Assembly: GCA_002778195.1 (NCBI GenBank)
Contig: PCDI01000014.1
Span: 514,897-578,896, forward strand
Direction of reading: 5' to 3'
DNA length: 64,000 nucleotides
DNA from: Raffaelea ambrosiae
Taxonomy: Eukaryota > Ascomycota > Sordariomycetes > Ophiostomatales > Ophiostomataceae
In this document: one piece after another, positions 9,211 to 19,181 of the stretch
Position numbering within the stretch: the first letter of the stretch is position 1
Layout of the letters: every line of letters begins with the position of its first letter
Notes under the pieces: model-generated
The model's input: the letters and a program-made list of their open reading frames with translations, nothing else
The model's database searches: none
Told to the model about the DNA's origin: nothing
Position numbers and translations under genes: made by a program

Positions 9211-9448
9211 CGTGTGTATGGTCCCCTCAGTCAGCCAGGACCAGGGAAGAAAGATCGAAAGACCAAAAAAAAAGTCTGTTCATTTGTCGACTGGAAACGA
9301 GGACCGTCCTTTTCGCGGCTGTTTTTTTCTGTTTCTCGGCCGTGTTCCGTCGTTGTGGGTGCCTTTCCCAGTCTTTGCGCCAGTTGCGACCAACGGGTTT
9401 TCTCCTCGCATTTGTCTCTCCTCTCTCTCTCTCTCTCTCTCTCCAAAA

Positions 9449-10810
9449 ATGACGGAATCCGCACATGATACCAGCGACATGACGTCGTTTGTCGACAAGC
9501 ACCGCGACGCGATCCTGCGCACCTGCGCCTACAAGCGCCGGGACTTTGACCTCATCACCATCCGCACGCGGCCGCACGAGATGCAGGCCGTGGCGGCGTC
9601 GCTGCGCACGTACGAGCTCGACGAGGCGGCGGCGGCGAGGGCGTCGCTGGGCGCGCTCGACCGGCTCCCGTTTGAGCTGCAGGGCCTGGTGCTCGAGCAG
9701 CTGGACGTGCAGTCGTACTTCCGCTTCCGCAAGACGAGCCGGCGCGCGCGCCTGGTGGCCACGCACGCGGTGCGGGCGTACGCGTGCATTGCCGCGCACG
9801 CGCTCGAGGCGTACCGGGCGCTGCTGCGGTCGCACCTGGCCTACCGCGTGCCGCTGCTGGACCTGTACGCGCTGCTGACGGCGCCCGACGCCGACTGCGC
9901 CTGCTGCGGGCGCGCCACGGCCGGCGGCACGGCCAAGTTTGGCGGCTTTCTGTTCCTGCTGACGATGCAGCGCTGCTGCTTCTCGTGCCTGGAGCGGGGC
10001 CACCCGCAGGTGCAGTCGGTGCAGCTGTCGGCGCTGGCCACGGCCGCCAAGCTCAAGACCAGCCGGCTGTGCCAGCTGCTGGACCAGCCCGTGCCGAGCG
10101 ACGCCTACCGCGCCCAGCACGGGCCGGCCGCGGCCGCGCTGCCGCCCGTGCCCATGCTGCGCACGGTGCCGGGGTGGTACTCGATGGAGAAGCCCGAGGG
10201 CCTGCCCGAGGAGACGACGACGACCAAGTCCCGCGGCGGCGGCGGCAGCGGCCGCGGCAAGCAGCAGCAGCAGCAGCGGCGGCCGAGCTCGCCGCCGCCC
10301 AGCCCGTACTTCCGCAGCAGCAACTACTGCCCGGTGCACCAGCAGGCGCAGCCGCCGATCGAGTGGCAGCCCAAGTACGTGATCGCGGTGGAGCAGGCGG
10401 TGGCGACGCTGGCGGCGCAGGGGGTCGAGCTGGACCCCAAGGCGGGCCCGCTGGTGCACGCGCGGGAGTGGAACCGGGCGTACATGGCGGCGGTGGCGCT
10501 GCCGTGGGTGGAGGGGGGCCCGCGGTGCGCGCGCAGCGCGGCGGCGGCGCCGCGGGTCGAGCACGGGCTGTCCTGCAAGGGCTGCCAGCTGTGGTACGAG
10601 TCCGGGTACGGGTGCCAGTTCTGCTCGCACCTGTCGCGGCAGCAGACGTACTCGGAGGCGGCGTTTCTGGAGCACTTTGCCACGTGCAACCAGGCGCACT
10701 GGGCGTGGGAGGAGAGCGAGCAGGGGCAGACGCAGCTGGCGCAGGAGTCGCAGTTTCTGCAGCGCGGCGGGTCCTTTCCCCGGTATGGGGTGGACGGTCT
10801 GGAGCTGTAG
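9449..10810 (+). CDS. F-box/CxxC family protein A, 453 aa
   Basis: Single exon; ATG 9449 follows CAAAA, a good fungal start context. N-terminal module residues 16-55; F-box at about 69-106 (LDRLPFELQGLVLEQLDV... then RRAR), expected to bind Skp1 in an SCF ubiquitin ligase. A paired-cysteine module follows, C150xxC153 and C177xxC180 around KFGGFLFL, that could hold zinc. A Pro/Gln/Gly-rich disordered segment lies at about 245-290. The C-terminus has VEHGLSCKGC and a YSEAAFLEHFATC...W motif. The same module order recurs in the three following genes, so this is a tandem paralogue family. The target-binding part is unknown, and SCF membership is inference. Confidence 0.82.
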   Translation: MTESAHDTSDMTSFVDKHRDAILRTCAYKRRDFDLITIRTRPHEMQAVAASLRTYELDEAAAARASLGALDRLPFELQGLVLEQLDVQSYFRFRKTSRRARLVATHAVRAYACIAAHALEAYRALLRSHLAYRVPLLDLYALLTAPDADCACCGRATAGGTAKFGGFLFLLTMQRCCFSCLERGHPQVQSVQLSALATAAKLKTSRLCQLLDQPVPSDAYRAQHGPAAAALPPVPMLRTVPGWYSMEKPEGLPEETTTTKSRGGGGSGRGKQQQQQRRPSSPPPSPYFRSSNYCPVHQQAQPPIEWQPKYVIAVEQAVATLAAQGVELDPKAGPLVHAREWNRAYMAAVALPWVEGGPRCARSAAAAPRVEHGLSCKGCQLWYESGYGCQFCSHLSRQQTYSEAAFLEHFATCNQAHWAWEESEQGQTQLAQESQFLQRGGSFPRYGVDGLEL

Positions 10811-10934
10811 TGTTGGGGATGGGGATGATGACTGACGTTTTCTGTTTCTTTTTTTGTTTCTTTTTCTTTTTCTGTTCTTTTTCTTTTTCTGTTTCTTTTC
10901 TACATTTCTAGTATTCTACATTTCTACATTTCTA

Positions 10935-10967
<33 letters not shown>

Positions 10968-11565
10968 CTACTTTCTACTTTTCATTTGTTTCATCCATTT
11001 TCGTTTCTTCTGTTCTCGCATTTGTTTCCTTTTCCCCCCTTCGTCTGTTTTCTCTCACTTCCAGTCGGTGGCAATCCATGTCTTCTGTGATGCCCACATC
11101 TTTCACCTGTTTTCCACTTTTCTCATGGCTCTTCATCATCGATTGTCTTGCTTGCATGGCATCCATTTATCTTTTGTTTCTTGGGCTGGCTGGCCGGTTT
11201 GGCTGATCTTCACATTGTTTCCTTCTCCAGTTGGGTAGTCGGTTTGCTTCGCTTGGATGCGGGCTTGTATCCCAGGTCGACGGGAGCCACAGTGCAATCC
11301 CAGAAGATGGCACGGAAGGACAGATGACGAGGGTAGCCTCGGGATAGGAGTTGTAGGAGCAGCCGGGCTGTGATTGGGTGCCAAGGAGGGGGAAAGAGCA
11401 TGGCGGACGTGTTAGTGGTCACATGATGGTGTGAACCAAGTACAAAGTACAAATACAAATGACGTCCCGTTCTGACCGTCCCGTTTCCCCAAACTGCCCC
11501 TCCAAACGTGCAGGAACAACATTGAACGTTCTTCTTTTTCTTCTTTTTGGTTTGCGACCACATCC
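10811..11565. other. Intergenic, pyrimidine-rich 3' flank
   Basis: A T/C-rich stretch with TTTCTACATTTCTA-type repeats (10850-11040), then the upstream region of the next F-box gene with a CTTTTTCTTCTTT tract before ATG 11566. No coding sequence seen. Confidence 0.6.
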
Positions 11566-12455
11566 ATGGACTCCTCGCGTCCGCCCTCCTTGAACGTATG
11601 CAATCTCGAATACGAGCGACACATTGATGCGCTCTACGATGTGGCGTGCACGCACACCGTAGGCCGCCTGGGCCAGGATGCCGCGCGCTACTTTGTGGAG
11701 GACATGGCGCATGCCTGCCGGTTTCTGCAGAACGGCAGCTGGCCCGTCCCCCCGGAGACGGACACGGACGTGGACGACAGCGCCCACAGCCACAGCGACC
11801 GGCCCCGCCGCGACGGCAGCAGTCTCGGCCTCCTGGACCAGCTGCCCATCGAGGTCAAGCTGATGGTGTTCCAGGACATGGACATTGGCACCATGGTGCG
11901 GCTGCGGCGGGTCAACCGCCGGGGCCGCCGCTTTGTGTCGAGCCTGCCCGACTACCGGCGCGTGGCCGACGGCTGGATGGAGGCCCTGCGCGGCCTGCTG
12001 CGGTCGGGCCTGGCCGGCCGGTACAGCCTGGCGGACCTGTGCGCGGCCATGGACAGCCGCGTCTGCATGCACTGCCGCCGCGACGCCTGGGGCCCGGACC
12101 AGACCGCGCTGCTGCTGCTGCCCACGCTGGCCCGCCTGTGCTTCCAGTGCCTCAACCTGCACGCCTACCGGCTCAGCGTCCGGCTCGTCCAGCTGCGGCC
12201 GCTGGCCGCGGCCGTGCATCTGCGGCCGGCCGTGCTTCTGCAACGGCTGTGTCTGGGCGACCGCTACGGCACGACCGACCGGACGGCCACGAACGAGCGG
12301 TACCGCGAATGCTTCGACAACAAGATCCGGGCCCTGGACCGGGCCAACAAGCGGTATTATTCGTGCCAGCGGGCCCAGCCGCGGCGCCCGAGTCCGCCAC
12401 GCATCGGCCTGCCGCCGGCCCACCATGGTACGGGCGCGCCCGACAGCGACGACAG

Positions 12456-12498
<43 letters not shown>

Positions 12499-13161
12499 AG
12501 CGACAGCGACAGCGACGACATCCGCCGGCCCACCAGAACGTCGGGCACGGCGATCCTGACGGACGTCGTCTGGGCCGTGCCGGTCGTGCACACGGTCCCC
12601 GGCTGGCTGGGCATGACCGTGTTCTCCGACAACCGGGCCATCGGCAGCATCGAGCACTACGACTGCCTCGTGCCGCTGGAGCAGGCGCGGGACGCGCTGG
12701 TCGCGCAGGGCCTGTCTGTGCCGCCGGTGCGGGCCCTCTACGACGCCACCACGGGCCTCTACGACTGGCACAAGACGCGGCTGACCATGGGCTGCGTGGG
12801 GCCGCCGCGCCGCGCCGCGGGCGGCGGCCCGCGGTACGTGGCCCGCGCCTGCATCGGGTGCCACCGCAGCAACACGGACGCGTCGCGGCGCAGCCTCCTG
12901 CCCCCCCCGGGGGGCGGCGGCGGCGGCGGCGGGCACGGCCACGTGCCGCGGCCGGTCTTTTCGGTGCGGCAGAGCCACGTGCTTCCGCAGGACAATGTGT
13001 ACCCCAAGGCGGCGTTCTGGGCGCACTTTTTGTCCTGCGGCGCGGCCCAGCTGGTGTGGATGGACCGCGCGGCGCCCGCGGACGGGCTGTTGGCGCAGCG
13101 GGAAGACGACGGACGCTGGAACGCCGAGCCAGACGGAGACGAAGCGGCTGGCGGTGTATGA
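11566..13161 (+). CDS. F-box/CxxC family protein B, 531 aa
   Basis: Single exon from ATG 11566, same strand as protein A. F-box at about 89-125 (LLDQLPIEVKLMVFQDMD...RRGRR). Paired cysteines C167xxC170 and C192xxC195. A central acidic Asp/Ser run (about residues 295-325) is encoded by a (GAC)n microsatellite. A VHTVPGW motif is shared with protein A. The C-terminal module is recognisable but diverged: CIGC replaces the VEHGxSCxxC form, then YPKAAFWAHFLSC...W. Gly-rich run at about 475. It has lost the FGGFL signature between the CxxC pairs, so it is the most diverged of the four. Predicted SCF adaptor; substrate unknown. Confidence 0.8.
12441..12519 (+). repeat. (GAC)n microsatellite inside F-box gene B
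   Basis: Trinucleotide run encoding Asp with Ser/Gly interruptions. Length changes would be in frame and so tolerated. Confidence 0.85.
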
Positions 13162-13551
13162 CGCGTAGACGATGGGCTAGGCTGTGTATGATGGGCACGA
13201 GGACCACGGTCTTCCTGTTCTCCTTTGCTGGTGTTGGTGTTGGTGTTCTTTGGGGGGCGTTTGTTTCATGATGCCAGGCCCAACGTACCCATTGTGTATG
13301 CACGTGGGAAGTCTGATCAGAGTGTTCCTATCTACTGGCGTTCGGCTGTGTAAGAGGTTGGCCACTGAATATACTCGATGTACACTACGTTCCGGTAAAG
13401 GGTTGTTTCTGTTGTATCGCTTCCTTGTCTCTTCTCGTTTCCGTGGCACTGCGCTCCTATTTCTCCCACACTCTGGCATCTTCTTCTGCAAGTCCCTGTC
13501 CCTCTGCATTGGATACCCATTCTTTCTTTCTTTTCTCTTCTTCTTCCCCAC
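13162..13551. other. Convergent intergenic region
   Basis: 390 bases between the stops of F-box genes B (+) and C (-). Apart from 3'-flank features and a TTTCTTTTC tract there is nothing recognisable. Confidence 0.6.
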
Positions 13552-14871
13552 TCAGTCTAACCACCAAGAGCCACCCCTCTGACAGCTCGGAGCACGGCGC
13601 CAGCCCGGCCGCGGCTCGTGCTTCCGCTGGGGCTTCCGATGGCCCTGCACCGGCTGGCCCGCCGCGTCCACGGCACAGTACCCGCCCTGCTCCGCGAACC
13701 CGGGCGTCTTCGCGCGGACCGCCTCCATGTTCGTCCCGCCCTCGCTCGCGTCCCAGATCGCGCGGGCCGCCGGGCACCGGCGGAAATGCGCCAGGTAGTC
13801 GTCGGCCGTGTACAGGTCGTCCCAGCTGTGCCACGTGCCCGCATGCCAGAAACTGCTGCTGACGCGCCCCCGCTGCTCCTGGCAGCCGTGGCAGCTGGCG
13901 CCGTGCTCGACCGTGTCGGTGGCGGGGCAGTACGACGGAAAGCGGATGGCCGCATTGCAGGCGTGCTGGCCGTCCGGCGCCCCGTACGGCTGCCAGGGGG
14001 TCCGGTCGCCCGTGTCCGTGTCCGTGTCCGCGTCCGCGTCCACCGTGACCGCCCCTTGCAGCAGGCGCACGCAGTCGGCCATGCGCAGGACGTGGCGCAC
14101 GCGGTGCGGCGTGTAGAAGAGCTCGTAGACGCCGCGGGCGTCGCGGTGCACGCGCAGGGCGGTCGCGGGCGGGCTGCCCGCCGGCCACGGTTGCGCGTGT
14201 CGCGCGTGTCGCGTCTGGGCCGCGCGCTCCTTGCTCGACAGCGTGCCGTGGGACGTGTGGACGCCGAGGAGGGCCTGGAGCGCGCGGCGGTCCAGGCGGC
14301 ACTGGCGGGCGAGGTCGCCCGGCTCGACGACGTGGAGGCGGGGCGACTGGGCCAGGCAGCGCAGACAGCAGCGCTGGGCGTCGAACAGAAAGAGAAAGCC
14401 GCCGTAGGCCGCGTGGCAGACGGCGCACAGGCGCGACGTGAGCGCGGCGCAGAGGTCGTCGAGGCGGCACTGGTGGGCGACGTGGCCGCGGATGAGCGCG
14501 CGGATGGCCGGCAGGCCGCCGCGCGTGGCCAGGATGTGGTAGGGGCGGTAGGCGGTCACGAGCATGCGCAGGCGGCGGCTGGCCTGGCGGAGGCGCACGC
14601 TGGACAGCACGTCGAGGTGCGCCATGCACAGGAAGAACACCTCGGGCGGCAGCTGCTCCAGGGGCGCGGCTGGTGGTGGTGGTGGCAGCAGGCGCCCCGA
14701 GGCCACGGCGAAGCTTTCCTGCATCGACGCGCGCACGGCCTCCATGTCGTCGGGCCGGCTGTAGCCGAGGCCGTACTGCAGGTCCGGGCGAGGAAAGGTG
14801 CAGACGCGGAAGATGGCATCGGCATCGCGTTCGGAGGACGGCGGCTTGGGCACGCCGGCTGTTTGGGCCAT
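13552..14871 (-). CDS. F-box/CxxC family protein C, 439 aa
   Basis: Single exon. I chose ATG 14871 because the in-frame codon upstream is GTG. N-terminal module (DAIFRVCTFPRPDLQYG) aligns with those of A and D. F-box at about 70-108 (LEQLPPEVFFLCMAHLDV...RRLR). Paired cysteines C149xxC152 and C169xxC172 around YGGFLFLF, the same spacing style as A. A short DADADTDTDTGD acidic repeat sits near residue 280. The C-terminal module reads VEHGASCHGC and then LYTADDYLAHFRRC...W. Transcribed towards gene B. Predicted SCF-type adaptor; no substrate can be inferred. Confidence 0.82.
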   Translation of the reverse strand: MAQTAGVPKPPSSERDADAIFRVCTFPRPDLQYGLGYSRPDDMEAVRASMQESFAVASGRLLPPPPPAAPLEQLPPEVFFLCMAHLDVLSSVRLRQASRRLRMLVTAYRPYHILATRGGLPAIRALIRGHVAHQCRLDDLCAALTSRLCAVCHAAYGGFLFLFDAQRCCLRCLAQSPRLHVVEPGDLARQCRLDRRALQALLGVHTSHGTLSSKERAAQTRHARHAQPWPAGSPPATALRVHRDARGVYELFYTPHRVRHVLRMADCVRLLQGAVTVDADADTDTDTGDRTPWQPYGAPDGQHACNAAIRFPSYCPATDTVEHGASCHGCQEQRGRVSSSFWHAGTWHSWDDLYTADDYLAHFRRCPAARAIWDASEGGTNMEAVRAKTPGFAEQGGYCAVDAAGQPVQGHRKPQRKHEPRPGWRRAPSCQRGGSWWLD

Positions 14872-15869
14872 GGTGGACACGCGGTGTGGTGGGCGGCTTG
14901 GTTGCGGCTTGGGCTGTGTCGGGGGGAGTAAGCTTGATGGTGGACGTGGGAGTGGGCTGGCTGTCCAGTTTGGTTGTGGCTTTGAGGTGAGCTCATTTGT
15001 CAGCGTAGTTGTGAACTCGTGGTTGCGAGAGACGTCAGGACGGGGGTGTGATGACTTCCCCCGTCATTCTATTTGGTAGAGTTCCAATAGATGATAAGCA
15101 ATGAAGAGGCGACGGAAGAGAAGATGTATGATGCAAACGTATCAAAGAGAAAAGGAAAGAGATGGAAGAGGAAAAAGGGTCGAGTCCGCGAGGCTGCCCG
15201 TTTTGTAAGCCAAAGTCTCCACCTCGGCTGATTGGCTGACTGCTTGCTGACCGCCCCCTGCCACTGGCATAAGACACCCGAGGCCTCTGTGGTTGCCTGC
15301 GGCACAAACGGGCATCCTTTGGGTTCAATAAAGAAGGAAAGAGTCGACCAGCAGGTGGAAGGGGGCCACCAAACAGAGTTGTCTCGGCAAACAAAGTGTA
15401 GTTCTGTTTGTTTCTTGCCAACGAATCCAGAGGCAGAAGAAACAACTACAAAGTAGCATGAAATGAAGAGCACCCCCGGGGCAACCAGCTGTGTGGCTGG
15501 TCCTTCACGACTGATCCTTCATTTACGACCGGTAGGGTGCCTGAGAACGTCACGAACCCGGGCAGCCAATCGCAGCAAAAGTTGCATGGTAAGCCTGACT
15601 GGGCAGTTGGGAAAAATAGGAAGAAATACCACCCAGTGGCATCGCCCATGCATGCAACTGGTGTCATTCCGACGGTATGACGTTTGAAGAGAAGATGAAA
15701 TGTAAACTAAGAAGAAAAAAGAAGAGAATCCAGCATGGCATGAAATTAAAATCTACACCTTAAAGCTCTATACTATAGAAACGTAGTCCAACAAAAGAGG
15801 AACCAAGCTGCAATATAAACAACGAACAGAACAGAACAGTACAAACAGCCAGAAATAAACGTCTTCCTC
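14872..15869. other. Intergenic between F-box genes C and D
   Basis: It contains the upstream region of gene C and the 3' flank of gene D. A possible AATAAA signal occurs at 15328. I see no coding region or repeat worth naming. Confidence 0.55.
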
Positions 15870-17756
15870 CTACCCCCTCCGCAACCGCGGCCCGTCCACC
15901 TGCCATCGCCGCGACAGAAACTCCTGCCGCGTGCGGTAGTGCCCCCACGTGTACGGCTCGCCGCGCCGGGACACCGAGTAGAGCCCGGCAAAGACCGGGT
16001 ACAGCGGCAGCTGGTCGACGTCGAACTCGGGGTCGTCGTTGTCGTTGTTGCTGTCGTTGTCGTTGTCGCTGTCGTTGTCGTTGTCGCTGTCGTTGTCGTT
16101 GTCGCTGTCGTTGTCGTTGCCGTTGCCGTTGCTGTTGCTGTTGCCGTTGCTGTTGCCGTCGTCCGCCAAGATGTCTTCCATCGGACGGCCGTCGCGGAAG
16201 TGGTCGCCGCGGCGGACCAGCCGCGCCTCGAGTGCGTCCAGCAGGGCGTCCCGCTCGGCGGCCAGGACGGCGTCCGTCTTGCCCTGGTGGCGGTCCTGCG
16301 CGCGGTACTGCTGCCACGCGCGCCACGCCTGCTGCGCGCGGGCGCACGTGGCAAAGTGCGCCAGGTAGCCCGCCCGCGAGTACAGGGTCTCCTGGTCGAC
16401 CACGAGCTGGGCGTCGCCGGCGTGCACGCGCTCGCAGGCGCACCACGCGCAGCTGAGGCCGTGCTCCACGGCGCTGCTGCTGCTACCGCTGTTGTTGTTG
16501 TTGTCCTCCTGGGAGGGGTCGTACCACGGCAGGCCCACGACGCTCATAAACATGACCGCCTGCCCGCCCAGATCGAGCTCGGCGTTCTGCATGGCCCGGT
16601 AGTGCAGGTGGTGCGGGTGCGACGGCTCCACCACGTCCCGCCGCACGTGGATGTAGGCGTGGGTGCCGCCGCTGCTGTAGCCCGCACCGTTGACATACCA
16701 CGCCTCTGTCTGGTCCTCGGACGCGCGCCACAGCACGTCCGCGACCATGACCAGGTCGTCCTCGTCGGCATAGGGCGGCCCGCCGTTGTCGCTGTCGCTG
16801 TCGCTGTCGTCGTCGTCGTCGTCTTCGCCGTCGTCTTCGCCGTTGTGGCCATAGTCGAGGGGACGCTCGCTGTAGATCCCCGTCAGCGCGTGGTAGTAGC
16901 CTGGCACGGTCTTGAGAACCGTGACCGGGGGCACACCCAACGGCCCCGTCCTCGTCGCATGCGCCGAGTAATAGGCCGAGGACGGACCAAGGGCCGACTG
17001 GGACGGGTGCCGCCGCCGCCCCTGCCGCGGCGACGCGACCCGGGGGAGACCCAGCATCTGGCGCAGATCGTTCCTGGTCATGTGCATCTCCCGGGCCATG
17101 TCGTTGAGTGGCTGCACCTGCAAGCCGCTGGTCCGCCTGGAGATGCAGCGGATGCACACCCGCACGCCAATGTGCAGCGACAGAAAGCCGCCAAAGGCGC
17201 AGCGGCACACCTCGCAGGTCTCGTTGGTGAGCGCCGCATACAGGCCCTGGAGCGTGATGTAGGGAGCGGTCGCCACCCGGCAGCGCAGGAGCGCGAGCAC
17301 CGCCTGCGGCGCGTGCGTCACCAGCCGCCGGAACTCAAGCAAGCCCGTGATCTGGTGGCGCAGTCGGCGGTTGGTCTGCCGCAGACACAGAAAGCTCCCG
17401 AGGTTGAGCTTCCGCGTCACCATCTCGAGCAGCTCGACGGGCAGCCGCTCCAGGCGGCTGAGACTGCTGATTTTCTTTGTCGCGCTTCGTGTGCCGATTG
17501 GCCTTGTCCGTGTCTTTGCTGTGGACCGTTGAGCGGACCGTGTGCTTCTCCCGCCCCCGATGCTTGCCGTGCTGGCCGGAAACGGATTCAGCATCAGGTT
17601 TTGCAGAGCCTGGATGTCGCTCTCCTGGCTGTGCACCACGCCGTGAGCAAGGTCCGGGCGCTCGCATGCACACGCTGCAATGATTTGGTCTGCATGGGCT
17701 GCAATGTCAATGGGTGGCAGCGCTTGGCTGCCTGCGTCGGCCATGGTGGATGCCAT
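15870..17756 (-). CDS. F-box/CxxC family protein D, 628 aa
   Basis: Single exon. ATG 17756 is chosen because it starts the conserved N-terminal module and a TATA box lies 113 bases upstream; the frame is open to 18083 but that part looks untranslated. N-terminal module at 20-60 (IIAACACERPDLAHG). A basic Arg/Thr/Ser linker. F-box at about 101-138 (LERLPVELLEMVTRKLNL...RRLR). C181xxC184 and C201xxC204 around FGGFLSL. VLKTVPGYY as in A and B. Asp/Ser run near 305. VEHGLSCAWC and LYSRAGYLAHFATC...W in the C-terminal module. An extra C-terminal extension with an Asn/Asp/Ser repeat (about 540-580) makes it the longest of the four. Predicted SCF adaptor of unknown substrate. Confidence 0.82.
   Translation of the reverse strand: MASTMADAGSQALPPIDIAAHADQIIAACACERPDLAHGVVHSQESDIQALQNLMLNPFPASTASIGGGRSTRSAQRSTAKTRTRPIGTRSATKKISSLSRLERLPVELLEMVTRKLNLGSFLCLRQTNRRLRHQITGLLEFRRLVTHAPQAVLALLRCRVATAPYITLQGLYAALTNETCEVCRCAFGGFLSLHIGVRVCIRCISRRTSGLQVQPLNDMAREMHMTRNDLRQMLGLPRVASPRQGRRRHPSQSALGPSSAYYSAHATRTGPLGVPPVTVLKTVPGYYHALTGIYSERPLDYGHNGEDDGEDDDDDDSDSDSDNGGPPYADEDDLVMVADVLWRASEDQTEAWYVNGAGYSSGGTHAYIHVRRDVVEPSHPHHLHYRAMQNAELDLGGQAVMFMSVVGLPWYDPSQEDNNNNSGSSSSAVEHGLSCAWCACERVHAGDAQLVVDQETLYSRAGYLAHFATCARAQQAWRAWQQYRAQDRHQGKTDAVLAAERDALLDALEARLVRRGDHFRDGRPMEDILADDGNSNGNSNSNGNGNDNDSDNDNDSDNDNDSDNDNDSNNDNDDPEFDVDQLPLYPVFAGLYSVSRRGEPYTWGHYRTRQEFLSRRWQVDGPRLRRG
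16028..16160 (-). repeat. GTC/GTT microsatellite coding Asn/Asp/Ser tract in F-box gene D
   Basis: In-frame trinucleotide repeat of about 130 bases (GTCGTTGTCGCT units on the plus strand). It encodes alternating N, D and S residues that the other three paralogues lack at this place. Confidence 0.85.
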
Positions 17757-19181
17757 GGCAGCTGTTGTCTCTGGCTGGATGTTCGTATTGTGGAAAAGCT
17801 GGCAACGGCTCAGAACGTAGAGAGACGGTAGGAGGCATACGACCAAAAAACTGAATATTGCGTGCAGACTATATACATGCGCAAAATAAAGTTCAGGGCA
17901 AAATGAAAGCGTGGAAATGTGCGTTTGTTGGAACTGCAGACCAAACCCCCGAGCGCGGCCGTAAGACCGTGGAGGCCTTTGGATGTTGGTCGACCTCTGC
18001 TGAACTTTAATGGTCTTGCCTGATTCTTCACTGACGCATCCAGCCCGTCTCTGGAGGTCCGGGGCATGTTCTTGGCCACTCATGCATGCTTTCTGCTCTG
18101 TGTCTTGCTATTGCCATGGCCGGACGTAAACACCATCCACACGATCGTGGATTCGGTGCTTACACACGTCTCTTCTCTTGTCATTGTCACACCCTTTCGA
18201 TTTGATTTGATTTTCAGCCACGCATAGGTTGGCACAATAACAGAGGCAGGAATTTTGCTGCGTTTTCCAGCCGCGATCGTTCCTTCCATTTTGGATTCCA
18301 CTAACACGACATGCGATGTCGTCCGCCACTCTTCCTGCTTACATAAGTTGACAGGTTGCGGCTCAATTTTCAACACTCTGGGATTAGTTATTCGTTCGTC
18401 TGCTCCACAGAAGGTTATTCCACAGCCCCGGCCATGCATAGCATGTCCAAACCACATCCTCTACTTCATGGCTGTCCTAATTCGGGGCAGTGTTGCTCTG
18501 CCGCCTCGAGACCCATGCCGTCCCACTCTTATCGAGCTTGCATCGTCGACCCGCTAGCACTCCCATACAATTCTTCGTCCAGGCGAGCTGTCGCCGCCAT
18601 CTGAACATTGACGTAGTCTTCTTGTGAGAATGGTCTCTGCGCTCGACTGATTTTTCCGTCCCCCCCAAATCGATTCGCGTTTTTTTTTTCTGCCGGAACA
18701 ATTCCTGGAAATTTCTCCGTCGCACTGCACCGAGCTGCCCCTGGATTGTGCCCGCGGCCAGTCTGCATCCAGCTACGTCCAAGGCGCTAGTTACGTTACT
18801 TGGCTTGTTCCGCGCAACGAATAGCGCTGATTTCGCCGCATTTGTGGATTTGTGGCCTGGAACCGTGGAGTGGCAGCTCGTCTGTTCCCAAACTAATGCG
18901 TAGCGACTCCGTTTGTCTCCCCACATGCGGGGCTGTTGTCTTCGGGACCGTCTACCCCGAAATGTCTGCCCGATTCACGGAGTTGGGGACCCCCTCCCCC
19001 TGGCAGGAAACCTGACCTGGTTCGACCTGACCGTCCATATTGTGAGGAGTTCTTAAGGAAACCGCCTCCTGCCAATTTGTCGCTGTGCTGTTCCTTTTTT
19101 TTTGTTTTCTTCTTTTCCCACCAGACCTCGCCGTCCCTTGACCAGTCCAACGTTCATTGACGGAACCAACCCTATTCAACC
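17757..19181. other. Divergent intergenic region, F-box D / GH31
   Basis: It holds the TATA of gene D at 17869-17875, a half-palindrome CGGCCGTAAG at 17956-17965, and about 1.1 kb of mixed sequence leading to the GH31 start at 19182. A 125-codon minus-strand frame at 18080-18457 has no recognisable features. Confidence 0.55.
17869..17875 (-). promoter_or_regulatory. TATA box of F-box gene D
   Basis: TATATAG on the minus strand, 113 bases before ATG 17756. It supports the chosen start codon over the upstream in-frame ATG at 18083. Confidence 0.5.

Larger units (their letters stand above)
7862..9448. other. Intergenic region with 3' repeat, CT tract and F-box promoter
   Basis: After the stop at 7861 comes a purine-rich stretch, the tandem repeat at 8082-8212, unremarkable sequence, a TATA box at 9203 and a (CT)n tract at 9419-9443 just before ATG 9449. 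The frame of the next gene stays open upstream to 8705, but TATA and CT tract positions argue that this part is not translated. Confidence 0.55.

Noticed and set aside
8705..9448. Upstream in-frame extension of F-box gene A by 248 codons
   Set aside because: A TATA box at 9203 and a (CT)n tract precede ATG 9449, and paralogues start with the same N-terminal module.
18080..18457. 125-codon minus-strand frame near F-box gene D
   Set aside because: No domain, mixed composition, in a promoter region.
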